Shown: positions 36,838 to 44,686, numbered from the stretch's first letter. The stretch is 64,000 nt of DNA from SAR116 cluster bacterium AG-390-L20 (GCA_003278095.1 QCHB01000004.1:124001-188000), one strand, 5' to 3'. Notes: generated by a model not told the origin, from the letters alone. Program-made: numbers and translations.

Positions 36838-37218
36838 TTAGTTATCAATAATTTCGTCAACTTGCCACCAAAACATTTCTGGATTTGTATATCCCTCAAT
36901 ACGACCTACTTCGTTGTCATTTTTTATAAAAATAAATGTTGGGGTTATATTTGTTTTTTTTAAATCATATTTAGTATAATTAACAAAGTTTTTAACTTCT
37001 ATTCTGTGTAATGAAAATTTTTTTGCTATTTCAGTCTTAGGATATATTTTACCAATTTGTTTTTCCCACACAATGCAATATAAGCAATTTTTATCTGTTA
37101 TCATTATCATTAAAGAAGTATCTTTGGCGTCAACAGATTGAAATATTGATGTTATAAAGATAAGGAAAACAATAATAGGAGTATGAATATATTTTTTTGA
37201 AAAATGTATAGATGTCAT
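36838..37218 (-). CDS. soxS: SoxS-like periplasmic thioredoxin
   Basis: A 126-residue exported thioredoxin-fold protein: hydrophobic N-terminus to about residue 31, active-site CLYC (C45, C48), then the IYPKTEIA segment that resembles Paracoccus SoxS. SoxS keeps the SoxY arm cysteine reduced and reactivates SoxYZ. It is the first sox gene of the run and is separated from soxY by 32 bp. SoxV/CcdA, its usual electron donor, is not in the window. SoxW is the alternative name, but the sequence leans to SoxS. Confidence 0.78.
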   Translation of the reverse strand: MTSIHFSKKYIHTPIIVFLIFITSIFQSVDAKDTSLMIMITDKNCLYCIVWEKQIGKIYPKTEIAKKFSLHRIEVKNFVNYTKYDLKKTNITPTFIFIKNDNEVGRIEGYTNPEMFWWQVDEIIDN

Positions 37219-37249
37219 TTAAAGAATTTGTTTTATGAAAAAGGATATG

Positions 37250-37288
37250 TCAATAATTATTGATAATATGTTTTTCAATTATCAATAG
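37250..37288. promoter_or_regulatory. Inverted repeats upstream of soxS (candidate operator or hairpin)
   Basis: Two overlapping symmetric elements lie between the prdX-like gene end and soxS. One is a perfect 14-bp palindrome TCAATAATTATTGA (37250-37263). The other is a perfect 10-bp inverted repeat TATTGATAAT ... ATTATCAATA (37258-37267 and 37278-37287, 10-base loop). The second could end transcription from the upstream gene or bind a regulator such as an ArsR-type SoxR. No soxR gene is present in the window, and the AT-rich background lowers the weight of this. Confidence 0.4.
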
Positions 37289-37826
37289 AGCTAAGGTTAA
37301 TCCAATTCGGGGTTACTGTTATTTTTTCAAAAAATTTTTCTAACTGTTTAATTGATATTTCAAAAGTTTTGTCGTTTTCTAATGGATGTGCGTAAATTTT
37401 ACTAAATGACTTCAAATTATTGTCTAAAAATAAAGACACACCTGTTTTTGCACCGTTTATCATTGCAAATGGAGACACAGCTCCTGGTAAAACTCCTAAG
37501 TTTTCAAATAGTCTGTTTGGGGAACCAAAACTTAAACGTTCCATTTTTATAATTTTTGCTAATAGTTTTAAATCTATTAAGGCATCTTGATGAGAAACTA
37601 TCAATATATTATTTTTTCTCTTATCTCGCAAATAAAGATTTTTTATATGTCCATTATTTTTATCCAAACCAAAAAGTTCTTCTTGGACTAATTTTGCCTC
37701 TTTAACTGACATAACTGGTTCATGAGAATAGCTTTTATAAATAATTTTCCAATCATCTAATATTTTAATTAAATTTTTAGATGTTATAGGTGGCTCTTTG
37801 TTCAATTTAGAATTATTAATCTGCAT
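37275..37826 (-). CDS. YbaK/ProX-type prolyl-tRNA editing domain protein
   Basis: A 183-residue stand-alone editing-domain protein (YbaK / ProRS-associated INS domain superfamily). It shows the VSHQDALIDLK and PGAVSPFAMIN segments typical of the PrdX/ProXp-ala branch, which hydrolyses Ala-tRNA-Pro or a related mischarged tRNA. It is 56 bp upstream of soxS and could share its transcript, though function is unrelated. Confidence 0.8.
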   Translation of the reverse strand: MQINNSKLNKEPPITSKNLIKILDDWKIIYKSYSHEPVMSVKEAKLVQEELFGLDKNNGHIKNLYLRDKRKNNILIVSHQDALIDLKLLAKIIKMERLSFGSPNRLFENLGVLPGAVSPFAMINGAKTGVSLFLDNNLKSFSKIYAHPLENDKTFEISIKQLEKFFEKITVTPNWINLSSIDN

Positions 37827-37852
37827 TCAAAATCTTTAAAAAAAATTTGCTT

Positions 37853-38428
37853 TTAATTTTTGTAATAACCGACTATGTCACCCTCAGTCGTAACACCCAA
37901 ACCATTAATAGACCTATTAACATAATTGAAATAACATATGATTTGATTAGCCTCTAAAATTTCTCCATCGTCAAGGCCTTCTTCTTTGAGATTTTGAAAA
38001 TCATTTATATTAAACTCAGAAGGATACAGTGTTAATTTTTTTGCATAAATTAATAATGCTAATTCTTTTCCTTTAAAATAATCTTCTGGCTTTTGACTTT
38101 CTAATACCAATTTAATTTTATCACTTTTATTTTTATCATTAATTAAAAAGGCAGCATTTTTCCAATGATTATCATAAGAATACTTACACTTATTAATTAT
38201 TGACACATATGAACTTATTGTTTCCTGGAACCATTGAGGAATAGTGTTTTTTTCATCATGTAAAACTGATTTATATAATTTCATGTGACCAATCATTGTA
38301 CTCGGTCTTAGAGAGTGTACGCGTAATACGTTGTCAACAGTACCGTGAGGAGTTTTAGCTTGATTAAGTGCTAAATTTAAATCCTCATCAGCATCTATTT
38401 CATCGATCATTTTTATCCACGAAGACAT
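37853..38428 (-). CDS. AhpD-like (carboxymuconolactone decarboxylase fold) peroxidase-related protein
   Basis: A 191-residue all-helical protein of the peroxidase-related AhpD-like family. The region expected to hold the CxxC...H catalytic pair reads CKYSYDNHW near residue 82, so the second cysteine is replaced by serine. Without the resolving Cys, a classical AhpD disulfide cycle seems unlikely. It precedes the prdX-like gene by 26 bp. Function unknown. Confidence 0.65.
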   Translation of the reverse strand: MSSWIKMIDEIDADEDLNLALNQAKTPHGTVDNVLRVHSLRPSTMIGHMKLYKSVLHDEKNTIPQWFQETISSYVSIINKCKYSYDNHWKNAAFLINDKNKSDKIKLVLESQKPEDYFKGKELALLIYAKKLTLYPSEFNINDFQNLKEEGLDDGEILEANQIICYFNYVNRSINGLGVTTEGDIVGYYKN

Positions 38429-38460
38429 TACTTATCCTATTTTAAGTAATATTAAGTAAA

Positions 38461-38484
38461 AAAGAGAGCCCTAGAGCTCTCCTT
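38461..38484 (-). terminator. Rho-independent terminator after the amino-acid binding-protein gene
   Basis: On the minus strand GGAGAGC and GCTCTCT pair around a six-base loop, extended by A-T pairs to about nine base pairs, and run straight into a T tract (TTTTTTACTT). It starts 11 bp after the stop of the binding-protein gene at 38496. This separates that transcript from the AhpD-like/sox run downstream. Confidence 0.88.
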
Positions 38485-38495
38485 GAAATTAGTTA

Positions 38496-39269
38496 TTATA
38501 AACCCCATTTCTGAGCTGTTTTTTTGAAAAATCCCTTTGCAATTTTAATTTTAATCCAGTGATTTACAAAGTTGATCCAAACCTGATCATTTTGCGGTAA
38601 TAACATAGCAAGAGGAGTGGGTGATCTTGGAGCGTCAATAGAAACTTCCTTAATATTCGAATATTTAGCTTTTAAGGTTGAGCCTTCTAAATTTGATGTT
38701 ACAAAGACATCTGCTCTTCCCGCCAAGACTTCTTGATAACCTCTTGCCGGGGCCTCAACGCTTTTAATTTCAGCGTTTGGAAACCATCCCTTAACAAGAG
38801 GTTCCATTGCAGTACCAAGCGTAGTTGCAACTTTAACACCTTTTTTATTAATGGAGTCCCACCCTTTAAATTTAGATAATTTATCATTTGTAGTGAATGG
38901 TTTGAAATTCACACTCAGATAACTCTCAGAAAAACCAGCTGCCTTCATTCTTGAGGCTTTTATAGATGCTGAACCAGTTATATGATATTTACCAGCAACA
39001 ACTCCATTGACTATAGTTTTCCAATCTGTGGGAACAAATTCTATTTCTACACCCATATCTTTTGCTAATTCACTCATAATATCTATATCATAGCCTTTAT
39101 ATTTATTAGTAGCAGTATCTCTTACTGAAAATGGATTAAAATCTCCTGTAGTACCTGCTTTTAATTTACCAGAACTTAATATTTGTTTTAAAGCAGACTC
39201 AGCTAAAGCAAAATTATTGACTGAAAACAAAACAAAAACTGAAACTATTAAAATTTTTATTAATTTCAT
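38496..39269 (-). CDS. Periplasmic amino-acid-type solute-binding protein (family 3)
   Basis: A 257-residue family 3 binding protein: signal peptide to about residue 23, then GKLKAGTTGDFNPF, YKGYDIDIMSELAKDMGV and a hinge GTAMEPLVK. It resembles the cyclohexadienyl-dehydratase/PheC-like branch of the fold as well as polar amino-acid binding proteins. Its permease is likely the divergent gene at 39660, with no ATPase nearby. A strong AAGGAGG lies seven bases before the ATG. It follows the yerC-like regulator gene by 10 bp and ends in a clear terminator. Confidence 0.8.
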   Translation of the reverse strand: MKLIKILIVSVFVLFSVNNFALAESALKQILSSGKLKAGTTGDFNPFSVRDTATNKYKGYDIDIMSELAKDMGVEIEFVPTDWKTIVNGVVAGKYHITGSASIKASRMKAAGFSESYLSVNFKPFTTNDKLSKFKGWDSINKKGVKVATTLGTAMEPLVKGWFPNAEIKSVEAPARGYQEVLAGRADVFVTSNLEGSTLKAKYSNIKEVSIDAPRSPTPLAMLLPQNDQVWINFVNHWIKIKIAKGFFKKTAQKWGL

Positions 39270-39279
39270 GAAAACCTCC

Positions 39280-39573
39280 TTAAAAAAGTTTATTTTTTTT
39301 ATCTAAAAATTTTTTTAACACGGAATTATAGCCGTTATGACCATACTTCATATACCTTGCAACACGACCAACAGTAGTTGTACTTACCCCGGTCTCTGCT
39401 GCTATTTGTCGATAAGGTATTTTTTTAGATAATAACCTTACAATAAGCCAACGAGTTGAAAACTCATTAATTTCCGATGGTGTACATAGATCATAAAAGA
39501 AATTTTTACATCCTTCTATATTATCTATAGAAACTATCGCCTCAAAAAGTTCATTTTCGTTTTTTGAAATCAA
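39280..39573 (-). CDS. yerC: TrpR-family regulator of the YerC/YecD type
   Basis: A 97-residue DNA-binding protein of the TrpR superfamily, YerC/YecD group. The helix-turn-helix is RQIAAETGVSTTTVGRVARY (about residues 56-75), and FFYDLCTPSEI upstream is typical of the group. Start is a TTG at 39573 with AAGG upstream; an in-frame stop lies further up and no ATG is in frame. It is divergent from the permease gene and 10 bp upstream of the binding-protein gene, so it most likely represses the transporter, possibly with an amino-acid corepressor. Confidence 0.83.
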   Translation of the reverse strand: MISKNENELFEAIVSIDNIEGCKNFFYDLCTPSEINEFSTRWLIVRLLSKKIPYRQIAAETGVSTTTVGRVARYMKYGHNGYNSVLKKFLDKKNKLF

Positions 39574-39589
39574 ATCATTTGCCTTATTT

Positions 39590-39615
39590 GTATCACTGTG
39601 TTAGCAAAGTGGTAC
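39590..39615. promoter_or_regulatory. 26-bp imperfect palindrome, candidate YerC/TrpR-type operator
   Basis: The segment runs from GTATCACT to AGTGGTAC. Compared with its own reverse complement it matches at 20 of 26 positions; the outer 8-base arms differ at one position. The outer GTA...TAC ends recall the TrpR operator. It sits in the divergent gap, 17 bp from the regulator start and 45 bp from the permease start, where it could control both directions. Confidence 0.6.
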
Positions 39616-39659
39616 AAAAAATAATTTATGTCAATTATTTTTTAAATAGAATTTTTAAA

Positions 39660-40424
39660 ATGAAAAAATATATACTTTTTCTAGCTCTTTTATTCTTAGC
39701 TGGGTGTTCATCATCAGACATATGGGGATGGTATGTAATAGATCCATCAACTAAGTCAGGTTGGAACAACATTGTTTTTTTAGCTGGAGGTTTTTCTTCA
39801 ACTATTCTGCTATCAATAATCGCTGCATTACTTTCAATCACTATAGGTTTATTAATAGCATTGCCTGGTATGTCTAATAATTACATTCTTCGATCAATCA
39901 ATAGGGTCTATGTTGAATTTGTTAGAGCCATTCCACTTTTGCCTATGTTATTTTGGGTTTTTTATGGTTTGCCGGTAATATTTAAATCTCTTGGTTTAGA
40001 TGTTAATATTGATGCATTTTGGGGGGCGGTAATAACTTTAGCTATATCTGATAGTGCTTTTACTGCTGAAATTTTTAGAGCTGGAATTCAATCAATTCAT
40101 AGAGGCCAAACAGAAGCAGCTCAAACAATTGGGTTAAACTATTATCAAACAATGAGACATGTTATTCTTCCTCAGGCAATAAAAAGAATTTTACCTCCAC
40201 TAGCAAACCAGTTTATATATATTGTAAAAATGTCAGCATTTGCATCTGTAATAGGTATGCAGGAGTTAACAAGAAGAGCAAATGAGATAGTTGTTACAGA
40301 ATATCGTCCTCTAGAAATCTACACTTTACTAATATTCGAATATTTAATTTTAGTACTAATAATTAGTTATTTTGTAAGAATGCTCGAAAAAAGAATGGGT
40401 TCTAACGAAAATCAAATAGGGTAA
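39660..40424 (+). CDS. Amino-acid-type ABC transporter permease with N-terminal lipobox-like signal
   Basis: A 254-residue HisM/GlnP-family permease. The EAA loop for ATPase contact is AAQTIGLNYYQTMRHVILPQA (near residue 155, continuing to the membrane). The N-terminus reads LFLAGCSSSDIWGWY, a signal-like helix with a lipobox-like AGC, followed by a short periplasmic stretch before the usual helices. The ATG at 39660 follows an AT-rich leader; the frame extends to 39564, but that would cross the palindromic operator and the yerC start. Partner binding protein is divergent; no ATPase is nearby. Confidence 0.82.
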   Translation: MKKYILFLALLFLAGCSSSDIWGWYVIDPSTKSGWNNIVFLAGGFSSTILLSIIAALLSITIGLLIALPGMSNNYILRSINRVYVEFVRAIPLLPMLFWVFYGLPVIFKSLGLDVNIDAFWGAVITLAISDSAFTAEIFRAGIQSIHRGQTEAAQTIGLNYYQTMRHVILPQAIKRILPPLANQFIYIVKMSAFASVIGMQELTRRANEIVVTEYRPLEIYTLLIFEYLILVLIISYFVRMLEKRMGSNENQIG

Positions 40425-40478
40425 AATGTATTCAAAATATTAATTAATTTTTAATTAAAAAATAATAAAGGGTGAGTT

Positions 40479-40814
40479 ATGGATTGGAAAGCATTTTTAG
40501 ATAAAACAAGAAAAGATTTTACGAGTTTAAGCAAAGAAATTCCAGATACGTTTAAAGGTTTTTCTATTATGGGAAATGAGGCAAAAAAGAATGCTTTAAT
40601 TGATGAAAAAACTAAAGAGTTTGTGGCTTTAGGAATAGCTATTTCAACTAGGTGTGAAAGTTGTATAGGTTTTCACGTTGAAACTCTAATAAAGCTAGGC
40701 ATGACGAGAGAAGAATTGATTGAGATTTTGGCTATGTGTTCTTATATGGGAGGGGGACCTTCAATAACTTTTAGTACCAAAGCTCTCGAAGCATTTGACC
40801 AATTAAGTAATTAA
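40479..40814 (+). CDS. AhpD-like carboxymuconolactone decarboxylase-family protein
   Basis: A 111-residue small helical protein with the intact redox motif CESCIGFH (near residue 59), as in AhpD-type alkylhydroperoxidases. These act as disulfide reductases or small-molecule decarboxylases. The start has GGGTGAG upstream. It lies 54 bp after the permease and 25 bp before a 2-oxoglutarate oxygenase gene, and is probably part of the same transcript. Confidence 0.82.
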   Translation: MDWKAFLDKTRKDFTSLSKEIPDTFKGFSIMGNEAKKNALIDEKTKEFVALGIAISTRCESCIGFHVETLIKLGMTREELIEILAMCSYMGGGPSITFSTKALEAFDQLSN

Positions 40815-40839
40815 AATTTTAAAAATGTAAGAGGAAAAG

Positions 40840-41802
40840 ATGAGTTACGCATATGCAAAGGAGTTAGATTCCAAAAAAATTCCTATTATAGATATTGCCT
40901 CTTTGAGAGATGGTTCTAATAAAATCTCTGTTGCAAAAAAATTACATCAAGCAAATAAGAATCTTGGTTTTCTTTATATTTCAAATCATGGAATATCTAA
41001 TAAAACTATCACAAAAACACGTCAGTATGGTCTGCAATTTTTTAATAAAAAAATAGAAGAAAAAGAAACTGTAAAAATCACAAAAAAACACCGTGGTTGG
41101 TTAGGCTTTGGTGGAGCCCAAATGAAAGACGATGCCAAAGCAGATTTAAAAGAAAGTTTTTTATGGGGATATCAAGATGAAAATGGAAAATCTTTCGAAG
41201 ATCACCCACTCAGAGGTCAAAATTTATGGCCATCTTTTTTACCATCTCTTCAAGAAAATTGTATGGATTTTTTTAATCAAGCTGATCTTTTAGCTAAAGA
41301 CTTATTAAAAGGATTTGCTATTGCAATGAACCTAAATGAAAACTTTTTTTTAAAAAACACCTCTAGACCACTTAGCAGAGCGTCACTAGTTTATTATCCT
41401 AGTCAACCTGAAAAAATGGGAGTAGATCAATTTGGAGTTGGACCTCATACTGACTTTGGTACTCTCACTATTTTATGCCAAGATGATGTAGGTGGCTTAC
41501 AAGTTCAGGATATAAATGGTGACTGGTTTCATGCTCCACCAATTCAAGACACTATTATTGTAAATGTTGCTGATTTATTATCTAGATGGACAGGTGGTGA
41601 ATATAAGTCTACTCCTCACAGAGTTGTCAATTCATCTACAAAAGAAAGATTATCTTTAGTTTTAGCTTTTGATCCAAATCCTGAGACAATGATCGATGCT
41701 AGAGAAGTTCATGGTAAAAGCTTTAACTCCAAAGAAGATCCAATCTCGTGTGGTGATTATCTAATATGGAGATTTGGCAAAGCGTTTTCTTACAGAAATT
41801 AA
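40840..41802 (+). CDS. Isopenicillin-N-synthase-like Fe(II)/2-oxoglutarate oxygenase
   Basis: A 320-residue non-haem iron oxygenase of the IPNS/2OG superfamily. The facial triad is H and D in GPHTDFGTLT (near residue 204) and the distal His in STPHRVV (near 266). RLSLVLAF just after provides the Arg-x-Ser 2-oxoglutarate/carboxylate site. The N-terminal IPIIDIASL strand is typical of the family. It may hydroxylate or open a small amine or ring; the substrate is unknown. It is 6 bp upstream of the M29-like gene. Confidence 0.85.
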   Translation: MSYAYAKELDSKKIPIIDIASLRDGSNKISVAKKLHQANKNLGFLYISNHGISNKTITKTRQYGLQFFNKKIEEKETVKITKKHRGWLGFGGAQMKDDAKADLKESFLWGYQDENGKSFEDHPLRGQNLWPSFLPSLQENCMDFFNQADLLAKDLLKGFAIAMNLNENFFLKNTSRPLSRASLVYYPSQPEKMGVDQFGVGPHTDFGTLTILCQDDVGGLQVQDINGDWFHAPPIQDTIIVNVADLLSRWTGGEYKSTPHRVVNSSTKERLSLVLAFDPNPETMIDAREVHGKSFNSKEDPISCGDYLIWRFGKAFSYRN

Positions 41803-41808
41803 TTTACC

Positions 41809-42864
41809 ATGGACAAAAAACTACTAAATAAAAGTATAAGTAATCTTCTTAATAATTGCGCTGAATTGAACGAGAATGATACTTTACTAATTATTTCAGA
41901 AGACTCAAAGTTTGATTGGTACGACAAAGATATTTCAATTGCAGTTTATGATTATGCAAAAAATAAATTAGGCCTCAGTACTGAATTACTAATTGTCGGC
42001 GAACCTAAAAATAATGCTAGAGATACTCTTGAAAAAATCATTGACAATTATGATTGTGCTATATTCTTTGCAAGAATTGGTGATCAAGAAAGATTTGAAA
42101 AGCCGTCATCTAATACAAAACGTATTATGTCTTATGTTAGAAATATTGATTCGCTTTGCTCCTTGTTCGCATCTACAAATTATGAGGAAATGAAGAAATT
42201 TAAAGATGTAATAAATAAAATTATTTTTGACGCTGATAATATTGAAATATCTTGTCCGTTAGGTACAAATCTAAAAGGTACAATTGATAAGAAAAATATA
42301 AATCAAAACAAAGATACTAGTATTGTTAGATTTCCGGTTGTTGTACCGTCACCAATACTTGCAAAAAATTTTTCTGGGGAAGTAGTTCTAGATGGTTACC
42401 TAACTTCAACTGGATCAAAAGTTTATGAGCCAATCAGTTTAAAAATAGAGAGCCCAGTAACTGCAACTATCTTAAATGGAAAAATAGCTAATTTAAATGG
42501 AGAAAAAAAAGTAGTTGAAAAAATTGTGAAACATTATGAAACCGTTTCAAAAATTTTTAATATAGACCATGACATTGTACATTCTTGGCATGCAGGTATA
42601 AACCCTGGTATTCATTATTCAAATTCGGTTGAGGAAAATCCTGACAGATGGTCAAATACTATTTTCCCGAGCCCAAAATATTTACACTTTCATACCTGTG
42701 GTAATTACGCTCCTGGAGAAATTTGTTGGATGATAGCTAATCATAATATAAAAATTGACAATGTACCTCTTTGGGAAAATGGAATTTTAAAAGTAGGTTC
42801 ATTTGATAAAACTATTCAACATCTTCAAAATTCGTCAGATTTGAGAAATTTGTACAATACTTAA
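41809..42864 (+). CDS. M29-like metalloprotein (aminopeptidase T / NicX-like fold)
   Basis: A 351-residue protein. The C-terminal part shows SWHAGINPG (near residue 263) and HFHTCGNYAPGE (near 297), with histidines and glutamate placed as in the metal centre of the M29 aminopeptidase fold. That fold also includes 2,5-dihydroxypyridine dioxygenase NicX, a ring-cleaving enzyme. The N-terminal half is a less conserved alpha/beta domain. In this catabolic run a ring-cleaving or hydrolytic role is more plausible than general peptide hydrolysis, but this is inference. Confidence 0.55.
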   Translation: MDKKLLNKSISNLLNNCAELNENDTLLIISEDSKFDWYDKDISIAVYDYAKNKLGLSTELLIVGEPKNNARDTLEKIIDNYDCAIFFARIGDQERFEKPSSNTKRIMSYVRNIDSLCSLFASTNYEEMKKFKDVINKIIFDADNIEISCPLGTNLKGTIDKKNINQNKDTSIVRFPVVVPSPILAKNFSGEVVLDGYLTSTGSKVYEPISLKIESPVTATILNGKIANLNGEKKVVEKIVKHYETVSKIFNIDHDIVHSWHAGINPGIHYSNSVEENPDRWSNTIFPSPKYLHFHTCGNYAPGEICWMIANHNIKIDNVPLWENGILKVGSFDKTIQHLQNSSDLRNLYNT

Positions 42865-42894
42865 TTTTAAGACAAAGTTTTGAAAGGATTATTA

Positions 42895-44199
42895 ATGAAC
42901 AATACTTACGATGCAATTATTATTGGAGCAGGTGTTATTGGATCTGCAATAAATTTTGAGTTGTCAAAAAAAGGATGGAAAACTCTAAACATCGATAAAA
43001 ATCCTGAATCAGGTTATGGATCGACATCAGCATCTTGTGCTATTATAAGAGTTCATTATTCTACTTTTGATGGCTGTGCTATGGCTTATGAGGGTTATCA
43101 TTATTGGAAAAATTGGAATAAATATCTAGAATTATCTAATGACCATGATTTTGCAAAATTTGTTGAAAGTGGTTGTATGATTTATAGAACAGAAGAGAAT
43201 GGATACTTAGATACTATAATAAATAGAGCAAAAGAACTTAATATTCCTTTTAAACTTTGGGGTCCCAATGATATTAAATCTAATTTGCCTATCGCAGATG
43301 TTCATAAATACGCACCCGTAAAAGCTCCATCAGATAGACTGTTTGGTAAACATAAAAATGAATTACTTAAAGGGGCTATTTTTTTTCCAACAGCTGGTTA
43401 TATTAATGATCCAAAATTATCTGCATATAATTTACAAGTTGCCTCGGAGCAAAAGGGAGGTAAGTTTTTATTTAATAAAGAAGTAATCAGTATAATTAAA
43501 AAAGATAATAAGGCTGCTGGAGTAGAGTTATCAGATGGTAGTAAAATTAATTCTAAAGTAGTTATTAACGTTGCAGGCCCACATTCACATAAAATCAACC
43601 AAATGGCTCAAGTTGAAAAAGAAATGAATATTAAAACAAAAGCATTAAAAGTAGAAGTGTCTCATGTATCATCTCCTAAAAATTTTGATTATGAAGCAGA
43701 TGCGTTCGTAGTGTCTGACGGTGATATAGGATGCTATAGTAGACCAGAAACAGGGAATCATATTTTAATTGGAAGTGAAGACCCTGAATGTGACGAAAGA
43801 ATATTTGTAGACCCTGATAACTGGGATGAAAATTTTACAGAGCAATGGAAAACTCAAGTATTACGCCAGGCTCAAAGATATCCTAATTTACCCATTTCTA
43901 ACAATGTAAAAGGTGTCGTTTCATTATATGACGTGACTGATGACTGGATCCCAATATATGACAAATCTGACTTACCTGGTTTTTATATGGCGATTGGTAC
44001 TAGCGGTAATCAATTCAAAAATGCTCCCGTCGCAGGAGTGTTGATGTCTGAATTAATTGAGTATTGTGAAAATGGAAATAATCACGATACAGAACCACTT
44101 ACTATTAACCTAAAGTATATTAATAAAGATATAAATTTGAAATTTTATTCAAGAAACAGACAAATCAACGAGGAGAGTAGTATGTCAGTGTTAGGCTAA
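42895..44199 (+). CDS. FAD-dependent DAO-family oxidoreductase (sarcosine/amino-acid oxidase-like)
   Basis: A 434-residue flavoprotein of the D-amino-acid oxidase / sarcosine oxidase group. The FAD motif DAIIIGAGVIGSAINFEL starts near residue 6, and GYGSTSASCAIIRVHYST near 40 is typical. The C-terminal YMAIGTSGNQFKNAPVAG holds the second flavin contact. It should oxidise a secondary or alpha-amine. ATG at 42895 follows AAAGGA with good spacing and is preferred over a TTG at 42880. It ends 7 bp from the convergent coxG. Confidence 0.85.
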   Translation: MNNTYDAIIIGAGVIGSAINFELSKKGWKTLNIDKNPESGYGSTSASCAIIRVHYSTFDGCAMAYEGYHYWKNWNKYLELSNDHDFAKFVESGCMIYRTEENGYLDTIINRAKELNIPFKLWGPNDIKSNLPIADVHKYAPVKAPSDRLFGKHKNELLKGAIFFPTAGYINDPKLSAYNLQVASEQKGGKFLFNKEVISIIKKDNKAAGVELSDGSKINSKVVINVAGPHSHKINQMAQVEKEMNIKTKALKVEVSHVSSPKNFDYEADAFVVSDGDIGCYSRPETGNHILIGSEDPECDERIFVDPDNWDENFTEQWKTQVLRQAQRYPNLPISNNVKGVVSLYDVTDDWIPIYDKSDLPGFYMAIGTSGNQFKNAPVAGVLMSELIEYCENGNNHDTEPLTINLKYINKDINLKFYSRNRQINEESSMSVLG

Positions 44200-44206
44200 A
44201 AATAAT

Positions 44207-44656
44207 TTAATTTTTATCTTTTTCCATATATTGTCTAAAGTTTTCAAAAAAAGTTTTAGATAATTTTTTAGCTGTACTTAAAATTAAACGGCTCCCAAGT
44301 TGAGCAATTTTTCCTTTGACTTCGCTCTTAGCAACATACTTTAATATGGTTTGTTCACCATCTTTGGTCAACTCAACATCAGCTCCACCTTTAGCAAATC
44401 CAGCAACACCACCATCTCCTTCTCCAGTAAGTGAATATTTTGTAGGACCATTGGATAAATCTAAAGTAACTTTTCCCTTAAACTTAGCTTTTATAGGGCC
44501 AATTTTCAAAACAACCTTTGCAGATAATTTGCCATCATCTTCTTCAATAAGTTCTTCACAACCAGGGATACATGATTTTAATACCTCAAGATCGTTTAAT
44601 GACTTATAAACTAATTCCAATTTTGCTGGTATTGTAATTTCATCGTTAAGTTCCAT
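44207..44656 (-). CDS. coxG: CoxG, CO dehydrogenase-associated SRPBCC protein
   Basis: A 149-residue START/SRPBCC-fold protein. It has LEVLKSCIPGCEEL near residue 28 and the ADVELTKDGEQT segment typical of CoxG. CoxG is needed to attach or organise CO dehydrogenase at the inner membrane face. It is the last gene of the cox operon and, unlike longer CoxG forms, has no C-terminal transmembrane helix visible. ATG start at 44656. Confidence 0.88.
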   Translation of the reverse strand: MELNDEITIPAKLELVYKSLNDLEVLKSCIPGCEELIEEDDGKLSAKVVLKIGPIKAKFKGKVTLDLSNGPTKYSLTGEGDGGVAGFAKGGADVELTKDGEQTILKYVAKSEVKGKIAQLGSRLILSTAKKLSKTFFENFRQYMEKDKN

Positions 44657-44686
44657 GATTTTCTCCGATTTACTTAAATTTAATAT

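Noticed and set aside
39564-39659. Upstream extension of the permease by 32 codons
   Set aside because: It would run across the palindromic operator and overlap the yerC start, and would bury the signal-like N-terminus; ATG 39660 is preferred.
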